Below, piece by piece: positions 27,983 through 35,965 of a stretch of 45,961 bases of DNA; position 1 is the first letter of the stretch, and each line of letters opens with the position of its first letter. The stretch lies in the NCBI GenBank assembly GCA_900553225.1, contig USCV01000005.1, forward strand, positions 1 to 45,961, written 5' to 3'. This DNA comes from an uncultured Clostridium sp. (GTDB lineage: Bacteria > Bacillota > Clostridia > TANB77 > CAG-508). The notes below the pieces were generated by a model that had not been told where the DNA came from, did not search any database, and was given only the letters and a program-made list of their open reading frames with translations. Made by a program: the position numbers and the translations under genes.

Positions 27983-28660
27983 TTAACTTCCAATTTCATC
28001 ATTTTGTTCTACTAAGTTTACATATTCTACATCTGATAATTCATACAATTCCTCTGTTATACTTTTTTCTTTTTTCTCTGCCCTTTTTTGTATGCTTTTG
28101 CTTAATTCATAGATAAATTCTACAGTTTCCGGGCTCGTATTTTTAACTCTTAAAATTGCCTTTTTATCATAATAATTGTATATTATAGATTCTATATTAA
28201 GTTCATTTATTCTGTTCGAACGTACAATTAATAACATTCTTGAGTCGCTCTTAATTCCCCCTATAATTAACAATGCCAAAAATACAACTGATGTTCCAAC
28301 AGATGCTACTGTATAATCTCCAACTCCACAACAAATACCTATAATTATACTCCAAAATATGTATACAGTATCTCTAGAATCTTTAATTGCTGTTCTAAAC
28401 CTTACAATTGATAAAGCTCCCACCATACCAAGTGATAATGCAATGTTGTTTCCAATAGCAGTCATTACCATTGTAGTTAATATAGTTAGCATAAACAATG
28501 AAACATTGAATTTTTTACTATATAAAGTCTTAGAATGGGATATTTTATAAGATAACATTATAAATATTCCTATTAACACAGACATTAATAATCTTATAAT
28601 AATATCTTTTGTTTCTAAGCTTCCAGATTGTTGTAAAACTTCATAAATAGTTTCTCTCAT
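27983..28660 (-). CDS. DUF4956 membrane protein
   Basis: 225 aa with about four membrane segments (17-40, 53-70, 72-90, 103-135), including NIALSLGMVGALSIVRFRTA and KDSRDTVYIFWSIIIGICCG, hallmark phrases of DUF4956. A soluble ferredoxin-like tail (about 145-220) ends YVNLVEQNDEIGS. The family is of unknown function but occurs repeatedly beside VTC-domain and CotH genes. It belongs to the same operon. Confidence 0.78.
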   Translation of the reverse strand: MRETIYEVLQQSGSLETKDIIIRLLMSVLIGIFIMLSYKISHSKTLYSKKFNVSLFMLTILTTMVMTAIGNNIALSLGMVGALSIVRFRTAIKDSRDTVYIFWSIIIGICCGVGDYTVASVGTSVVFLALLIIGGIKSDSRMLLIVRSNRINELNIESIIYNYYDKKAILRVKNTSPETVEFIYELSKSIQKRAEKKEKSITEELYELSDVEYVNLVEQNDEIGS

Positions 28661-28737
28661 TTTTAATCATTCCTTATAATAAAATATTTAGGTTTTTGGG
28701 GTATACCTATAAACCTTTAAACAAGATTTTAATCTAA

Positions 28738-29436
28738 TTATGTATATATATAATACTTTTCTATTTTTCTTGCTAAACAATATTTACTAACTTGTGTTTG
28801 GCTTCGGTTTATGCTATTTATTGCATCTTTTATATAACTTAGTAAAAATCCATCATATTTCACTTCAAGTACAACATTAGATTCATTAAATGCACTATTA
28901 ATCATTAGTTTTTTATCGAATAAATTATAATTTACTTCATTTGTTTTTATGTCATAATCAAAAGTTATTCTTATATTATTTTCTTTTGCTATAAATGCTT
29001 TTCTTTTATATTCAACAATTGTTTTTGGTCTATAACATTGTATATTCATAATTCCATAACATTCTGCCGCAAACGGTTCTTTATATTTTAGCAACACTTT
29101 GTAATTTTGATTTATTAATTCACAACTATCTTCTTTTTTTAGTAGTAAAGACCTTTTTAATTGATAATCCCCATCCTTTTGTTTTATTTCAAGTTTTGCA
29201 AAATCTGAATTTGGATCATATGTTCTTAGCCTTACTTTTCTTCTTAATTGTAGTCCAGATATCTTACTTTCATAGTCGTCGTCATTAATTGTATCAAAAT
29301 ATAAAGATCTTATGTTATATCCACTAGATTGATTATTTTTATCTTGTAACATTATTTTTTCGAGTTTTGATATGCATTTTTTTGCTTCTTCTATACTAAT
29401 TAGAAATTTGTTTTCTTTTCTGTAAACTTTATTCAT
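28738..29436 (-). CDS. VTC-domain (polyphosphate polymerase-like) protein
   Basis: 232 aa with the tunnel-fold features of the VTC/CYTH-like superfamily: YRKENKFLIS at the start, IRSLYFDT, RRKVRLRTYD, FAKLEIKQKDGDYQLKRSL, KTIVEYKRKAF, RITFDYDI and VVLEVKYDG. In yeast Vtc4 this fold makes polyphosphate from ATP; the bacterial role in VTC/DUF4956/CotH clusters is unproven. AAGGTGATTAC precedes the ATG. First gene of the polymer operon that runs to 21840. Confidence 0.78.
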   Translation of the reverse strand: MNKVYRKENKFLISIEEAKKCISKLEKIMLQDKNNQSSGYNIRSLYFDTINDDDYESKISGLQLRRKVRLRTYDPNSDFAKLEIKQKDGDYQLKRSLLLKKEDSCELINQNYKVLLKYKEPFAAECYGIMNIQCYRPKTIVEYKRKAFIAKENNIRITFDYDIKTNEVNYNLFDKKLMINSAFNESNVVLEVKYDGFLLSYIKDAINSINRSQTQVSKYCLARKIEKYYIYT

Positions 29437-29701
29437 GTAATCACCTTCTTTATTCTATTTAGCATATAGATTAATAATTACTTTAAAATAAAATTTTTTA
29501 GATGTTTTATACCAAAAATAATATTATAGATTAAAAAAGTATTAATATTAATCATTAAAATGTAAATTGATTTAATAATAACTTATTAGGTATTAAAATT
29601 AAAAATTTATTGTTTTATACTAGACTTTATTTGTTTTAATATGGTATTATAATACTGTACAAAAAGATGAAACTAATTTATAGTAAATTTAGGAGGAAAA
29701 T

Positions 29702-30050
29702 ATGAAAAAAATAATTAATTTTTTATTGATTTTATTTTTATTGTTATGTTTATTTATGAATATTTCATATGCTGCAAATGCAACAAATAATGAACTTGTA
29801 AATACTAATACAAATGTTAATTCAACAAGAAATACTGCATCAAATTCGGCAAACACAACCGCAAATGCAACTACAAATCAATCATCTCAAAATACAACAA
29901 ATACACGGAAATACAATTCCAACTACGACCGTTACATCTGTAAGCAACACCGATAACTCTGTTTTTAGTAATATTTTAAATATTATTTTAATTGCAGTAG
30001 GTATAATTATAATATTATTAGGAATTGCAATTTTAATTAGATTAAACTAA
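29702..30050 (+). CDS. Small exported, membrane-anchored protein needing a +1 frameshift at CGG
   Basis: 115 aa when joined. AGGAGG precedes ATG 29702. Residues 1-24 are a signal peptide (FLLILFLLLCLFMNISYA), then a Thr/Asn-rich linker. At 29906-29908 the frame meets ACA CGG AAA. Read straight, it ends after 20 more codons without a membrane anchor. Skipping C gives GNTIPTTTVTSVSNTDNSVF and a C-terminal membrane helix (ILIAVGIIIILLGIAILI). The joined layout, signal + low-complexity linker + anchor, is the same as in the next gene (30191-30634), which strongly supports the shift. A -10-like TATAAT lies at 29648-29653. Function unknown. Confidence 0.8.
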
Positions 30051-30076
30051 TTTTTTCCAAATTTGTAAAAAAAAAG

Positions 30077-30108
30077 CTCTGCTACATTTTTGTAACAGAG
30101 TATTTTTT
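30077..30108 (+). terminator. Terminator of the small exported protein gene
   Basis: CTCTGCTACA (30077-30086) and TGTAACAGAG (30091-30100) pair with one mismatch around TTTT, followed by a run of T. Confidence 0.8.
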
Positions 30109-30190
30109 TGCTAGAATATTTTGATTTTTTTAATCAATACTAATAACGAGCATAAATTTTTGATAAAATTTTATGAGGAGGTAATTTTAT

Positions 30191-30634
30191 ATGAAAAAAA
30201 TATTTAGCTTAATTACAATTACTTTTATTATTTCTTTAATCTTTTTCTTACCTTCTGCATTTGCAAATAATATGGTAAATGATGCTGCAAACGGTGTTAG
30301 AAATGCAGTTGGAGGTGTTGAAAATGCAGTGGAAGACACTGCTAAGGGAACAGCTGGAGCAGTTAAAAATGGATTTAATAATATTGGTAATGCAACTGAA
30401 AATACAATGAATAATGTAAAAAATGACGCTAATAAGATGAAAAACAATGCATCTAATAACGATGGATATACAGCAACAAGAACAAATGCAGAAACAAATA
30501 ATGGTTTTTTAGGATTTACAGGAAATAATGTATGGACTTGGATTGTTGTGGCAATTGTAGCTTTAATTGTAATAGGATTAATATGGTATTTTATGGCAAA
30601 TAGAAATAATTACGATAATCATAATAATGATTAA
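30191..30634 (+). CDS. Exported helical repeat protein with C-terminal anchor
   Basis: 147 aa, AGGAGG before the ATG. Signal peptide (residues 1-25, ending SAFA), then a degenerate repeat of the form NxVxNAxxG (NGVRNAVGGVENAVEDTAKG, AVKNGFNNIGNATENTMNNV), a linker, and a membrane helix (WTWIVVAIVALIVIGLIWYF) with a short polar tail. No CGG codon. It resembles small apolipoprotein-like or YtxH-like envelope proteins of Firmicutes. It shares layout and position with the frameshifted neighbour. Function unknown. Confidence 0.75.
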   Translation: MKKIFSLITITFIISLIFFLPSAFANNMVNDAANGVRNAVGGVENAVEDTAKGTAGAVKNGFNNIGNATENTMNNVKNDANKMKNNASNNDGYTATRTNAETNNGFLGFTGNNVWTWIVVAIVALIVIGLIWYFMANRNNYDNHNND

Positions 30635-30636
30635 TG

Positions 30637-30686
30637 AAAAATAAATAAAACATAATTATAAAATATTGTGTTTTATTTATTTTTTC
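30637..30686 (+). terminator. AT-only terminator hairpin
   Basis: AAATAAATAAAACA pairs with TGTTTTATTTATTT across a 16-nt AT loop and runs into TTTTTT. It follows the exported protein gene by 3 nt. Confidence 0.65.
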
Positions 30687-30748
30687 TATTTTCCTTGGTT
30701 AATTTTCATGTTATAATATAGGAAATTAATTGAAAGGTTATGATTTTT

Positions 30749-31198
30749 ATGAATAAACTAATAGCGAAAAATCCAGTTGCCAAACATAACTATAATATCG
30801 AAAATACTATAGAGGCTGGTATTGTACTAACTGGCACAGAAATAAAATCAATTAGAAATGGAAAAGTCAATTTAAAAGATAGTTATGCAACTATAAAAAA
30901 AGGAGAAGTTTTTATTTATTCTATGCATATTAGTCCATACGAACATGGAAATATTTTTAATAAAGATCCTTTAAGGGATAGAAAACTACTTTTAAATAAA
31001 AGAGAAATAAATAAATTAGTAGGTCTTATTCAAGCCAAAGGCTATACCCTAATTCCAATAAGTTTATATTTTAAAGGAAATAAGGTGAAACTTGAACTAG
31101 GAATTGGTAAAGGGAAAAAACTGTATGATAAACGTGCAGATATGGCAAAAAAAGAAGCACAAATGAAAATTCAAAGAGCAATGAAAGAACATTATTAA
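30749..31198 (+). CDS. smpB: SsrA-binding protein SmpB
   Basis: 149-aa RNA-binding partner of tmRNA in trans-translation, which rescues stalled ribosomes. Family signatures: NYNIENTIEAGIVLTGTEIK followed by SIRNGKVNLKDSYA, then YEHGNIFN, PLRDRKLLL, and the basic tail DKRADMAKKEAQMKIQRAMK. ATG 30749 is chosen over 30740 because of spacing from GAAAGG. A TATAAT (30712-30717) lies upstream. No ssrA gene was found in the window. Ribosome rescue is of special interest in a genome with an apparently stalling CGG codon. Confidence 0.95.
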   Translation: MNKLIAKNPVAKHNYNIENTIEAGIVLTGTEIKSIRNGKVNLKDSYATIKKGEVFIYSMHISPYEHGNIFNKDPLRDRKLLLNKREINKLVGLIQAKGYTLIPISLYFKGNKVKLELGIGKGKKLYDKRADMAKKEAQMKIQRAMKEHY

Positions 31199-31228
31199 TT
31201 TTACAAACGATTATATTATTTTCTAAGT

Positions 31229-31258
31229 AAAAAAGCATAGATTACACTATGCTTTTTT
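31229..31258. terminator. Bidirectional terminator
   Basis: AAAAGCATAG (31231-31240) and CTATGCTTTT (31247-31256), loop of 6 nt, T-run following. It ends smpB and the convergent aldolase gene. Confidence 0.88.
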
Positions 31259-31280
31259 ATGTTTTTAATTTATTATTTTT

Positions 31281-32210
31281 CTATATTTTATTACTTGAAC
31301 CAAAAACATCTCTAATTTTATGTTGTACAGTTCTTTTTATTGAATCTCTTGCTGGTGCTAAATATTTTCTAGGATCAAATACTCCTGGCTCTTCTGCAAA
31401 CACTTTTCTGATTTCAGATGTCATTGCAAGTCGTAAGTCTGTATCTACATTTATTTTTGAAACACCTTGAAGGCTTGCTTCATGTAGCATTTCATCTGGT
31501 ACTCCTTTTGCCCCTGGAATATTTCCACCGTATTTATTACACATTTCAACCAACTCTGGAATTACAGTTGAAGCCCCATGTAATACAATTGGTGTATTTG
31601 GAATTAATTCTTTTACTTGTTTTAATATGTCAAATCTTAATTTAGCTTCTCCTTTGAATTTATATGCTCCATGGCTTGTTCCGATTGCAATTGCTAAAGA
31701 ATCACATCCTGTTCTTTCTACAAATTCTTTTGCTTGCTCTGGATTTGTATACATTGCATCAGCTTCTGAAACATTCACATCATCTTCTATTCCTGCTAAT
31801 TTTCCAAGTTCTGCTTCAACTACAACTCCTTTGCTATGTGCATAATCTACTACCTTTTTTGTTAAAGCTACATTTTCCTCAAAATCATATTTTGAACCGT
31901 CAATCATAACAGATGTAAAACCATTGTCTATACACATTTTACAAGTTTCAAAATCTGGTCCATGATCTAAGTGAAGTACTATTGGAATATCATGCTCCTC
32001 TAAACTTGCTTCAATCATCTTTCTTAAATATGGAATTCTTGCATATTTTATAGCTCCGTGAGAACATTGTAAAATTACAGGTGATTTTTCTTCAGCTGCT
32101 GCATCTACAATTCCTTGTATTATTTCCATATTATTTACATTAAATGCACCTATTGCGAAGTGCTCTTTCATTGACTTTTCAAACATTTCCTTTGTTGTTA
32201 CTAATGGCAT
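31281..32210 (-). CDS. fba: Class II fructose-1,6-bisphosphate aldolase
   Basis: 309-aa zinc-dependent aldolase of glycolysis and gluconeogenesis. Family motifs: IVLHLDHGPDFE (catalytic Asp and first zinc His), GFTSVMIDGSKYDFEEN, VVEAELGKLAGIEDD, GTSHGAYKF (zinc His), IVLHGASTV, and KINVDTDLR. AGGAGGG precedes the ATG. It has a clear promoter (32262-32290) with a perfect inverted repeat immediately upstream, so it may be regulated by carbon supply. Tagatose-bisphosphate aldolase is an alternative, but the length and motifs fit Fba. Confidence 0.93.
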   Translation of the reverse strand: MPLVTTKEMFEKSMKEHFAIGAFNVNNMEIIQGIVDAAAEEKSPVILQCSHGAIKYARIPYLRKMIEASLEEHDIPIVLHLDHGPDFETCKMCIDNGFTSVMIDGSKYDFEENVALTKKVVDYAHSKGVVVEAELGKLAGIEDDVNVSEADAMYTNPEQAKEFVERTGCDSLAIAIGTSHGAYKFKGEAKLRFDILKQVKELIPNTPIVLHGASTVIPELVEMCNKYGGNIPGAKGVPDEMLHEASLQGVSKINVDTDLRLAMTSEIRKVFAEEPGVFDPRKYLAPARDSIKRTVQHKIRDVFGSSNKI

Positions 32211-32261
32211 AATTAACCCTCCTTGTTTTTTTGCTATTTATAGTATTAACTATTTTTACTT

Positions 32262-32290
32262 ATTGTATTTCTATTTTTTAATAATGTCAA
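32262..32290 (-). promoter_or_regulatory. Promoter of the aldolase gene
   Basis: Minus strand: TTGACA (32290-32285), 17 bp, TACAAT (32267-32262), about 50 bp upstream of the aldolase start. Confidence 0.75.
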
Positions 32291-32300
32291 TATAAATTTT

Positions 32301-32328
32301 ACTATACCACTATAAGTTGTGGTATAGT
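32301..32328. promoter_or_regulatory. Perfect 10-bp inverted repeat upstream of the aldolase promoter
   Basis: ACTATACCAC (32301-32310) and GTGGTATAGT (32319-32328), 8-nt spacer, ending 11 bp from the -35 box. No T-run follows, so it is more likely a regulator binding site than a terminator. Confidence 0.55.
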
Positions 32329-32380
32329 AATTTGATAGACTAATGTTTAAATTCTAACTGTATTAAAATTTCCAAAATAA

Positions 32381-32408
32381 TAATACCTCATAGCAAGAAG
32401 CTATGAGG
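32381..32408 (-). terminator. Terminator of the phoH-type gene
   Basis: CCTCATAGC (32386-32394) and GCTATGAGG (32400-32408), 5-nt loop. On the minus strand the stem is followed by T-rich sequence. It lies about 40 bp after the stop at 32451. Confidence 0.75.
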
Positions 32409-32450
32409 CTAAATTTTGTGCTTAATTTAAATAAACTTTTAAAAGGTTTT

Positions 32451-33821
32451 TTAGAGAATTTGTGCAGCAACTCTTGCAAGATTACTTCTAACTGACTCTT
32501 CATCATTAAGAGTAATCTGAATGCAGTCCTTTTCTCCCTTCATTTTCTCAGATAGATAAACCAGCCCATTGTATCTTTCATTTAAGTTTGGATTATCAAT
32601 TTGAGTAGGATCGCCTAGAAAGACAAACTTTGAACCTTGACCGGCTCGTGTCACAATTGTTTTAATTAAGTCTGGCTCAATATTTTGAGTTTCATCAATT
32701 ATAAACAATGTATTTGTTATAGAACGTCCTCTCAAGAGTTCAATTGCTTCTATTTGAATTAAACGTCTTTCAAAAAAGTAACGTTCGTCTTTTGGGGATT
32801 TTTTTGAATTGTCGCTTTTTTTATTCTCGCAGTTTAATAATATTGACAAATTGTCCTTTACGCCTGCTAAGTAAGGAGCCATTTTATTGTCAAGTTCACC
32901 AGGTAGATAACCAATCGATTGAAAATTTGCCTTTCGAGTTACCAGAATTCTTGAATACTTTTTCTCTTTTTGTAGCTCATCTAATGCTACTGCCAATGCA
33001 CAATATGTCTTTCCAGTGCCTGCACTTCCTTTTACAACAGTTAGCGGACTAGGATCATACAACGCATTTATCAAGAAAGTCTGGCCGTCATTCATTGGAG
33101 AAATTCCATACGGATTTCTTTCGTGCATATTTAGTAATATGATTTGGTCATCAACCACTTTTCCATAACACTTGCAAAGTTTCTTTTCTTCTTTACCATC
33201 TTCAGACCTATAACATTGCAGAAGTACAAATTGATTTTGGTATATAACTGTAGTTCTTATATTAGGAATCTCACTACAATTTATTTTACCTTCAATGTAC
33301 ATTCTTTGAAATAGCTCTTCATCTATAAAAAACGAAATTCTTCCAGTGTATTGTTCCTCCAGCCTTGGAAATGTTTCATCTTTAAAACACTCTGCTCTAA
33401 TGTTCAAACTCTCAGCTCTCATTTGAAGACATGGATTATTGGTAACAAGAATAGTAAACTTTCCTTCGGTTTTAAGCATCGCGCATACTCTTAAGGTTTC
33501 TTTTTGGTATTTAGATAAACTTTCATTGTTTTCTAATTCTCCAATTGAAACTCTATCAACCTTCACGTTGTTAACCACTCTAAGAAGGCTACCATTTTTC
33601 TGTTTTACCCCTCCGCTTGTTAACTCATTAAAGTTAAATGTTCTAATGTATTCCAATATTTCACGTCTAATTTTGGACTTTTCAATTGAAAGTCCTCTCA
33701 TCAAGTTGATTTCTTCAAGTACAGCCATTGGTATGACAACAATATTGTCTTTTCCAAATCTTAATGTACTGTCTGTTGATGCTAAAAGTGCATTCGGCCG
33801 TAAGATGAATGTTTTGGTCAT
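32451..33821 (-). CDS. PhoH-family ATPase with N-terminal PIN-like domain
   Basis: 456 aa from ATG 33821; an in-frame TTG at 33833 sits too close to AAAGG. The N-terminal PIN-like RNase domain (about 1-140) is followed by a PhoH P-loop ATPase (VVKGSAGTGKTYCALAVALD, FIIDETQNIEPDLIKTIVTR, FLGDPTQIDNP). PIN-PhoH proteins act on RNA. The PIN start is odd: FILRPNALLAS stands where relatives have L-D-T-N, so the first metal-binding Asp is missing. The replaced pair is CGG CCG, giving one of only two in-frame CGG codons away from frame breaks. The gene looks somewhat richer in GC than its surroundings, suggesting transfer. Confidence 0.88.
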   Translation of the reverse strand: MTKTFILRPNALLASTDSTLRFGKDNIVVIPMAVLEEINLMRGLSIEKSKIRREILEYIRTFNFNELTSGGVKQKNGSLLRVVNNVKVDRVSIGELENNESLSKYQKETLRVCAMLKTEGKFTILVTNNPCLQMRAESLNIRAECFKDETFPRLEEQYTGRISFFIDEELFQRMYIEGKINCSEIPNIRTTVIYQNQFVLLQCYRSEDGKEEKKLCKCYGKVVDDQIILLNMHERNPYGISPMNDGQTFLINALYDPSPLTVVKGSAGTGKTYCALAVALDELQKEKKYSRILVTRKANFQSIGYLPGELDNKMAPYLAGVKDNLSILLNCENKKSDNSKKSPKDERYFFERRLIQIEAIELLRGRSITNTLFIIDETQNIEPDLIKTIVTRAGQGSKFVFLGDPTQIDNPNLNERYNGLVYLSEKMKGEKDCIQITLNDEESVRSNLARVAAQIL

Positions 33822-33994
33822 AAAATGATCCAACCTTTCGTTAATTTATTTAAAAGCTTAAGATTATCCATAATAATAGATTATCTTTTAACTTTTATTG
33901 TTTCGTATTTTATAACATTTTTACATATAAATCAAGTCTCTATGTAAAATTTACAAAATGTTTGTCATTATTTAATAACTCACTATAAATTTAA

Positions 33995-34026
33995 AAAGCC
34001 TGAATATATAAAAAATTTCAGGCTTT
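33995..34026 (-). terminator. Terminator of the DUF1540 gene
   Basis: AAAGCCTGAA (33995-34004) and TTCAGGCTTT (34017-34026). On the minus strand the stem ends in a T-run. It lies about 70 bp after the small gene's stop. Confidence 0.75.
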
Positions 34027-34095
34027 AGCATTTAAATTGTTTAATAAAAGCAAATATATTGTATAAATAAATTACATTTTTTTATTTACCAACAC

Positions 34096-34263
34096 TTATT
34101 TTTCAATATTTTCATAACTACTACACATAGATTCATCTGGTTCTTGTGTATTACAATCTTCAATTGGAGTAACAACTATTTGTTCTAACATACAATCTTG
34201 TTTTTCTGGATTATTATATTTACAGCTTCCAACTGTACAGTTTATTTTTTGATTTTTTTCCAA
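34096..34263 (-). CDS. DUF1540-like small cysteine protein
   Basis: 55 aa with a TTG start supported by AGGAGGG 7 nt upstream. Six cysteines in a pattern typical of DUF1540 (INCTVGSCKYNN, then QDCMLEQIVV, DCNT, MCSSY). These small metal-binding-like proteins are common in Clostridia, often several per genome; their role is unknown. A terminator follows, so it is a single-gene unit. Confidence 0.78.
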   Translation of the reverse strand: MEKNQKINCTVGSCKYNNPEKQDCMLEQIVVTPIEDCNTQEPDESMCSSYENIEK

Positions 34264-34454
34264 AATTATTCCCTCCTTTTCTTGAATTTCTGATTTTTAT
34301 TATATCCAATATTAAGTTTTTTATGTTATAGAAAACTACCATATTTTTTTCAATTTAAAATAGAAGCTGTACTTTACGTTTTAATTGATATTGGACATTG
34401 TAGTTTACTTTACATAAAGTTGAAATAATTTCTTTCGGTGTCGACTCTTTATGT

Positions 34455-35084
34455 TTATTGTTTGTTGTTATTTTCCTCTTCATCATTTATTTGCCTTTTT
34501 TCATCTAATTTACAACAATCTTTTGGATTTTTAAAACTTAAATACCAACTTATTCCATTTTTATTTTTATTAATCTCTGCATTTCTTTCTTGAAGCTGGC
34601 AGAATGTTTTTGGCATTGGTACAATCACTGGTTGACATGGAATCCAGTTTGCTGGTGTTGAGGAATTATTTGCATCTGCTACCTGTAATGCTTGAACTGT
34701 TCTTAAAATCTCTGGTATACATCTTCCAACATTCATTGGATATACAAGTATTGTTCTTACTATTCCTTTATCATCAATTATAAATACATTTCTTACTGTT
34801 TCCGTATTGCTTATATCATTTGCAATCATTCCATATTTTCTTGCAATAGTACCATTTCTATCTGCAATTATTGGAAATGGTATTTGTACACCAGTTTTAC
34901 AATATATGTCGTATAACCATGCTAAATGTGAGCTATTGCTATCTACACTTAGCCCTAATAAACAGGTATTTAACTTTTCGAAGTACGAATTAGCTCTTGC
35001 AAACGCAATTATCTCTGTTGTGCATACGGGGGTAAAGTCTACTTCCTTGGATGTATTTTTAAAGCACTTTAGTAAAGTTAGCAT
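34455..35084 (-). pseudogene. Peroxiredoxin lacking its N-terminus
   Basis: Resembles the 1-Cys/Prx6-type peroxidases: DFTPVCTTEIIAFA with peroxidatic C21, then GLSVDSNSSHLAWL, PFPIIADRNGTIARKYGMI, TVRNVFIID and NWIPCQPVIVP. Relatives start about 30-40 residues earlier with a beta-strand and GKWVVLFSHPAD-like segment; here only a short unrelated lead (MLTLLKCFKNTSKEV) precedes the active site and the ATG lacks a good ribosome site. The body is intact, so it is either a recent 5' truncation or an odd short form. The Lys/Glu/Asn-rich tail (after about 175) is also unusual. Confidence 0.6.
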
Positions 35085-35205
35085 AAAATTTTTATTTAAT
35101 CTTTCTTGTTTCGTATTTATTTAGAATTCTAATATGAAAAATACAATATATTTATCAGTAAAGGGCCTAAATATGTAACTTTTAGCAAAATACTATAAAA
35201 AAAGA

Positions 35206-35222
35206 GGCGACTTTTAGTCGCC
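35206..35222 (-). terminator. Terminator of the radical-SAM operon
   Basis: GGCGAC (35206-35211) and GTCGCC (35217-35222) around TTTTA. On the minus strand it runs into CTCTTTTTTT. It is the first strong minus-strand terminator after the histidine phosphatase stop at 35391. Confidence 0.8.
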
Positions 35223-35390
35223 CACCATAATATTATAAAATTTATTATACAGCTTGTAAGCTGTTTGTGAGGTTAAATAAAATTTTTCTATGAATTCATT
35301 TTCTATAATACTTATAACATTTCAATAAATATAAAATATTTTTTTGGCTGTGTGAAAACTATAATTCGTAAATAGCAATATCACAATTTT

Positions 35391-35933
35391 TTAGAACATA
35401 TTTAATAAATTATCATCTTCTGGAATCCCATTAAAATAACAATATATTGGAATACCTATACTTCCATGAGTTACTATTAAAACATTCTTATCTCTATATT
35501 TTTCCTTTATTTGGTCTAAAAATGAATATACTCTTTTAAAAAAATCTCTAATATTTTCAAGCTTGTTTATATTTTATATTAGCCTTATAGCTCCAAAATC
35601 CGTGAGTAAAACCAGAATTAACATTTGCTATTTTACCTTTATGTTCACCAAATTCTCTTACAGAAATATTTTCGTCCAAAATTATTGGTATATCTCTACC
35701 ATTCGCTATAATTTCAGCTGTTTGTTTTGCTCTAGGCAATGGTGAACATATAATTAAATCTATACTAACATTTTTTTTTCAGCTAATTTATTAGCTTGTT
35801 TTATTCCAGTACTATTAATATCTATAAAATCATCATCTGTGACGGGAAGGTTTTTAGCATTATCATTTATTTTTTGATTACTATGCTTTATATTCCAATC
35901 CGTTTCTCCATGCCTCGTTAAATAAATTTTCAT
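35391..35933 (-). pseudogene. Histidine phosphatase (phosphoglycerate-mutase-like), two frame breaks
   Basis: Starts MKIYLTRHGETDWN (catalytic RHG) at 35933 and ends ...GIPEDDNLLNMF at 35393. The frame breaks at a run of nine A (35771-35779), where one extra A would join LAEKK to NVSIDLIICSPLPRAKQTAE, and at GCT TGA A (stop at 35559-35557), where skipping T joins KYKQA to ENIRDFFKRVY and then VLIVTHGSIG. All family motifs survive. The first break may be corrected by slippage on the A-run; neither is at CGG. Last gene of the radical-SAM operon. It may be a recent pseudogene or a recoded gene. Confidence 0.7.
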
Positions 35934-35965
35934 AATATTTGCCCACTTTCTATTTAAATATATAT

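Noticed and set aside
29702..30634. The two small exported proteins as a CRISPR-like or simple repeat region
   Set aside because: The repetition is only amino-acid bias (Asn, Thr, Ala) in coding sequence; no regular DNA repeats with spacers.
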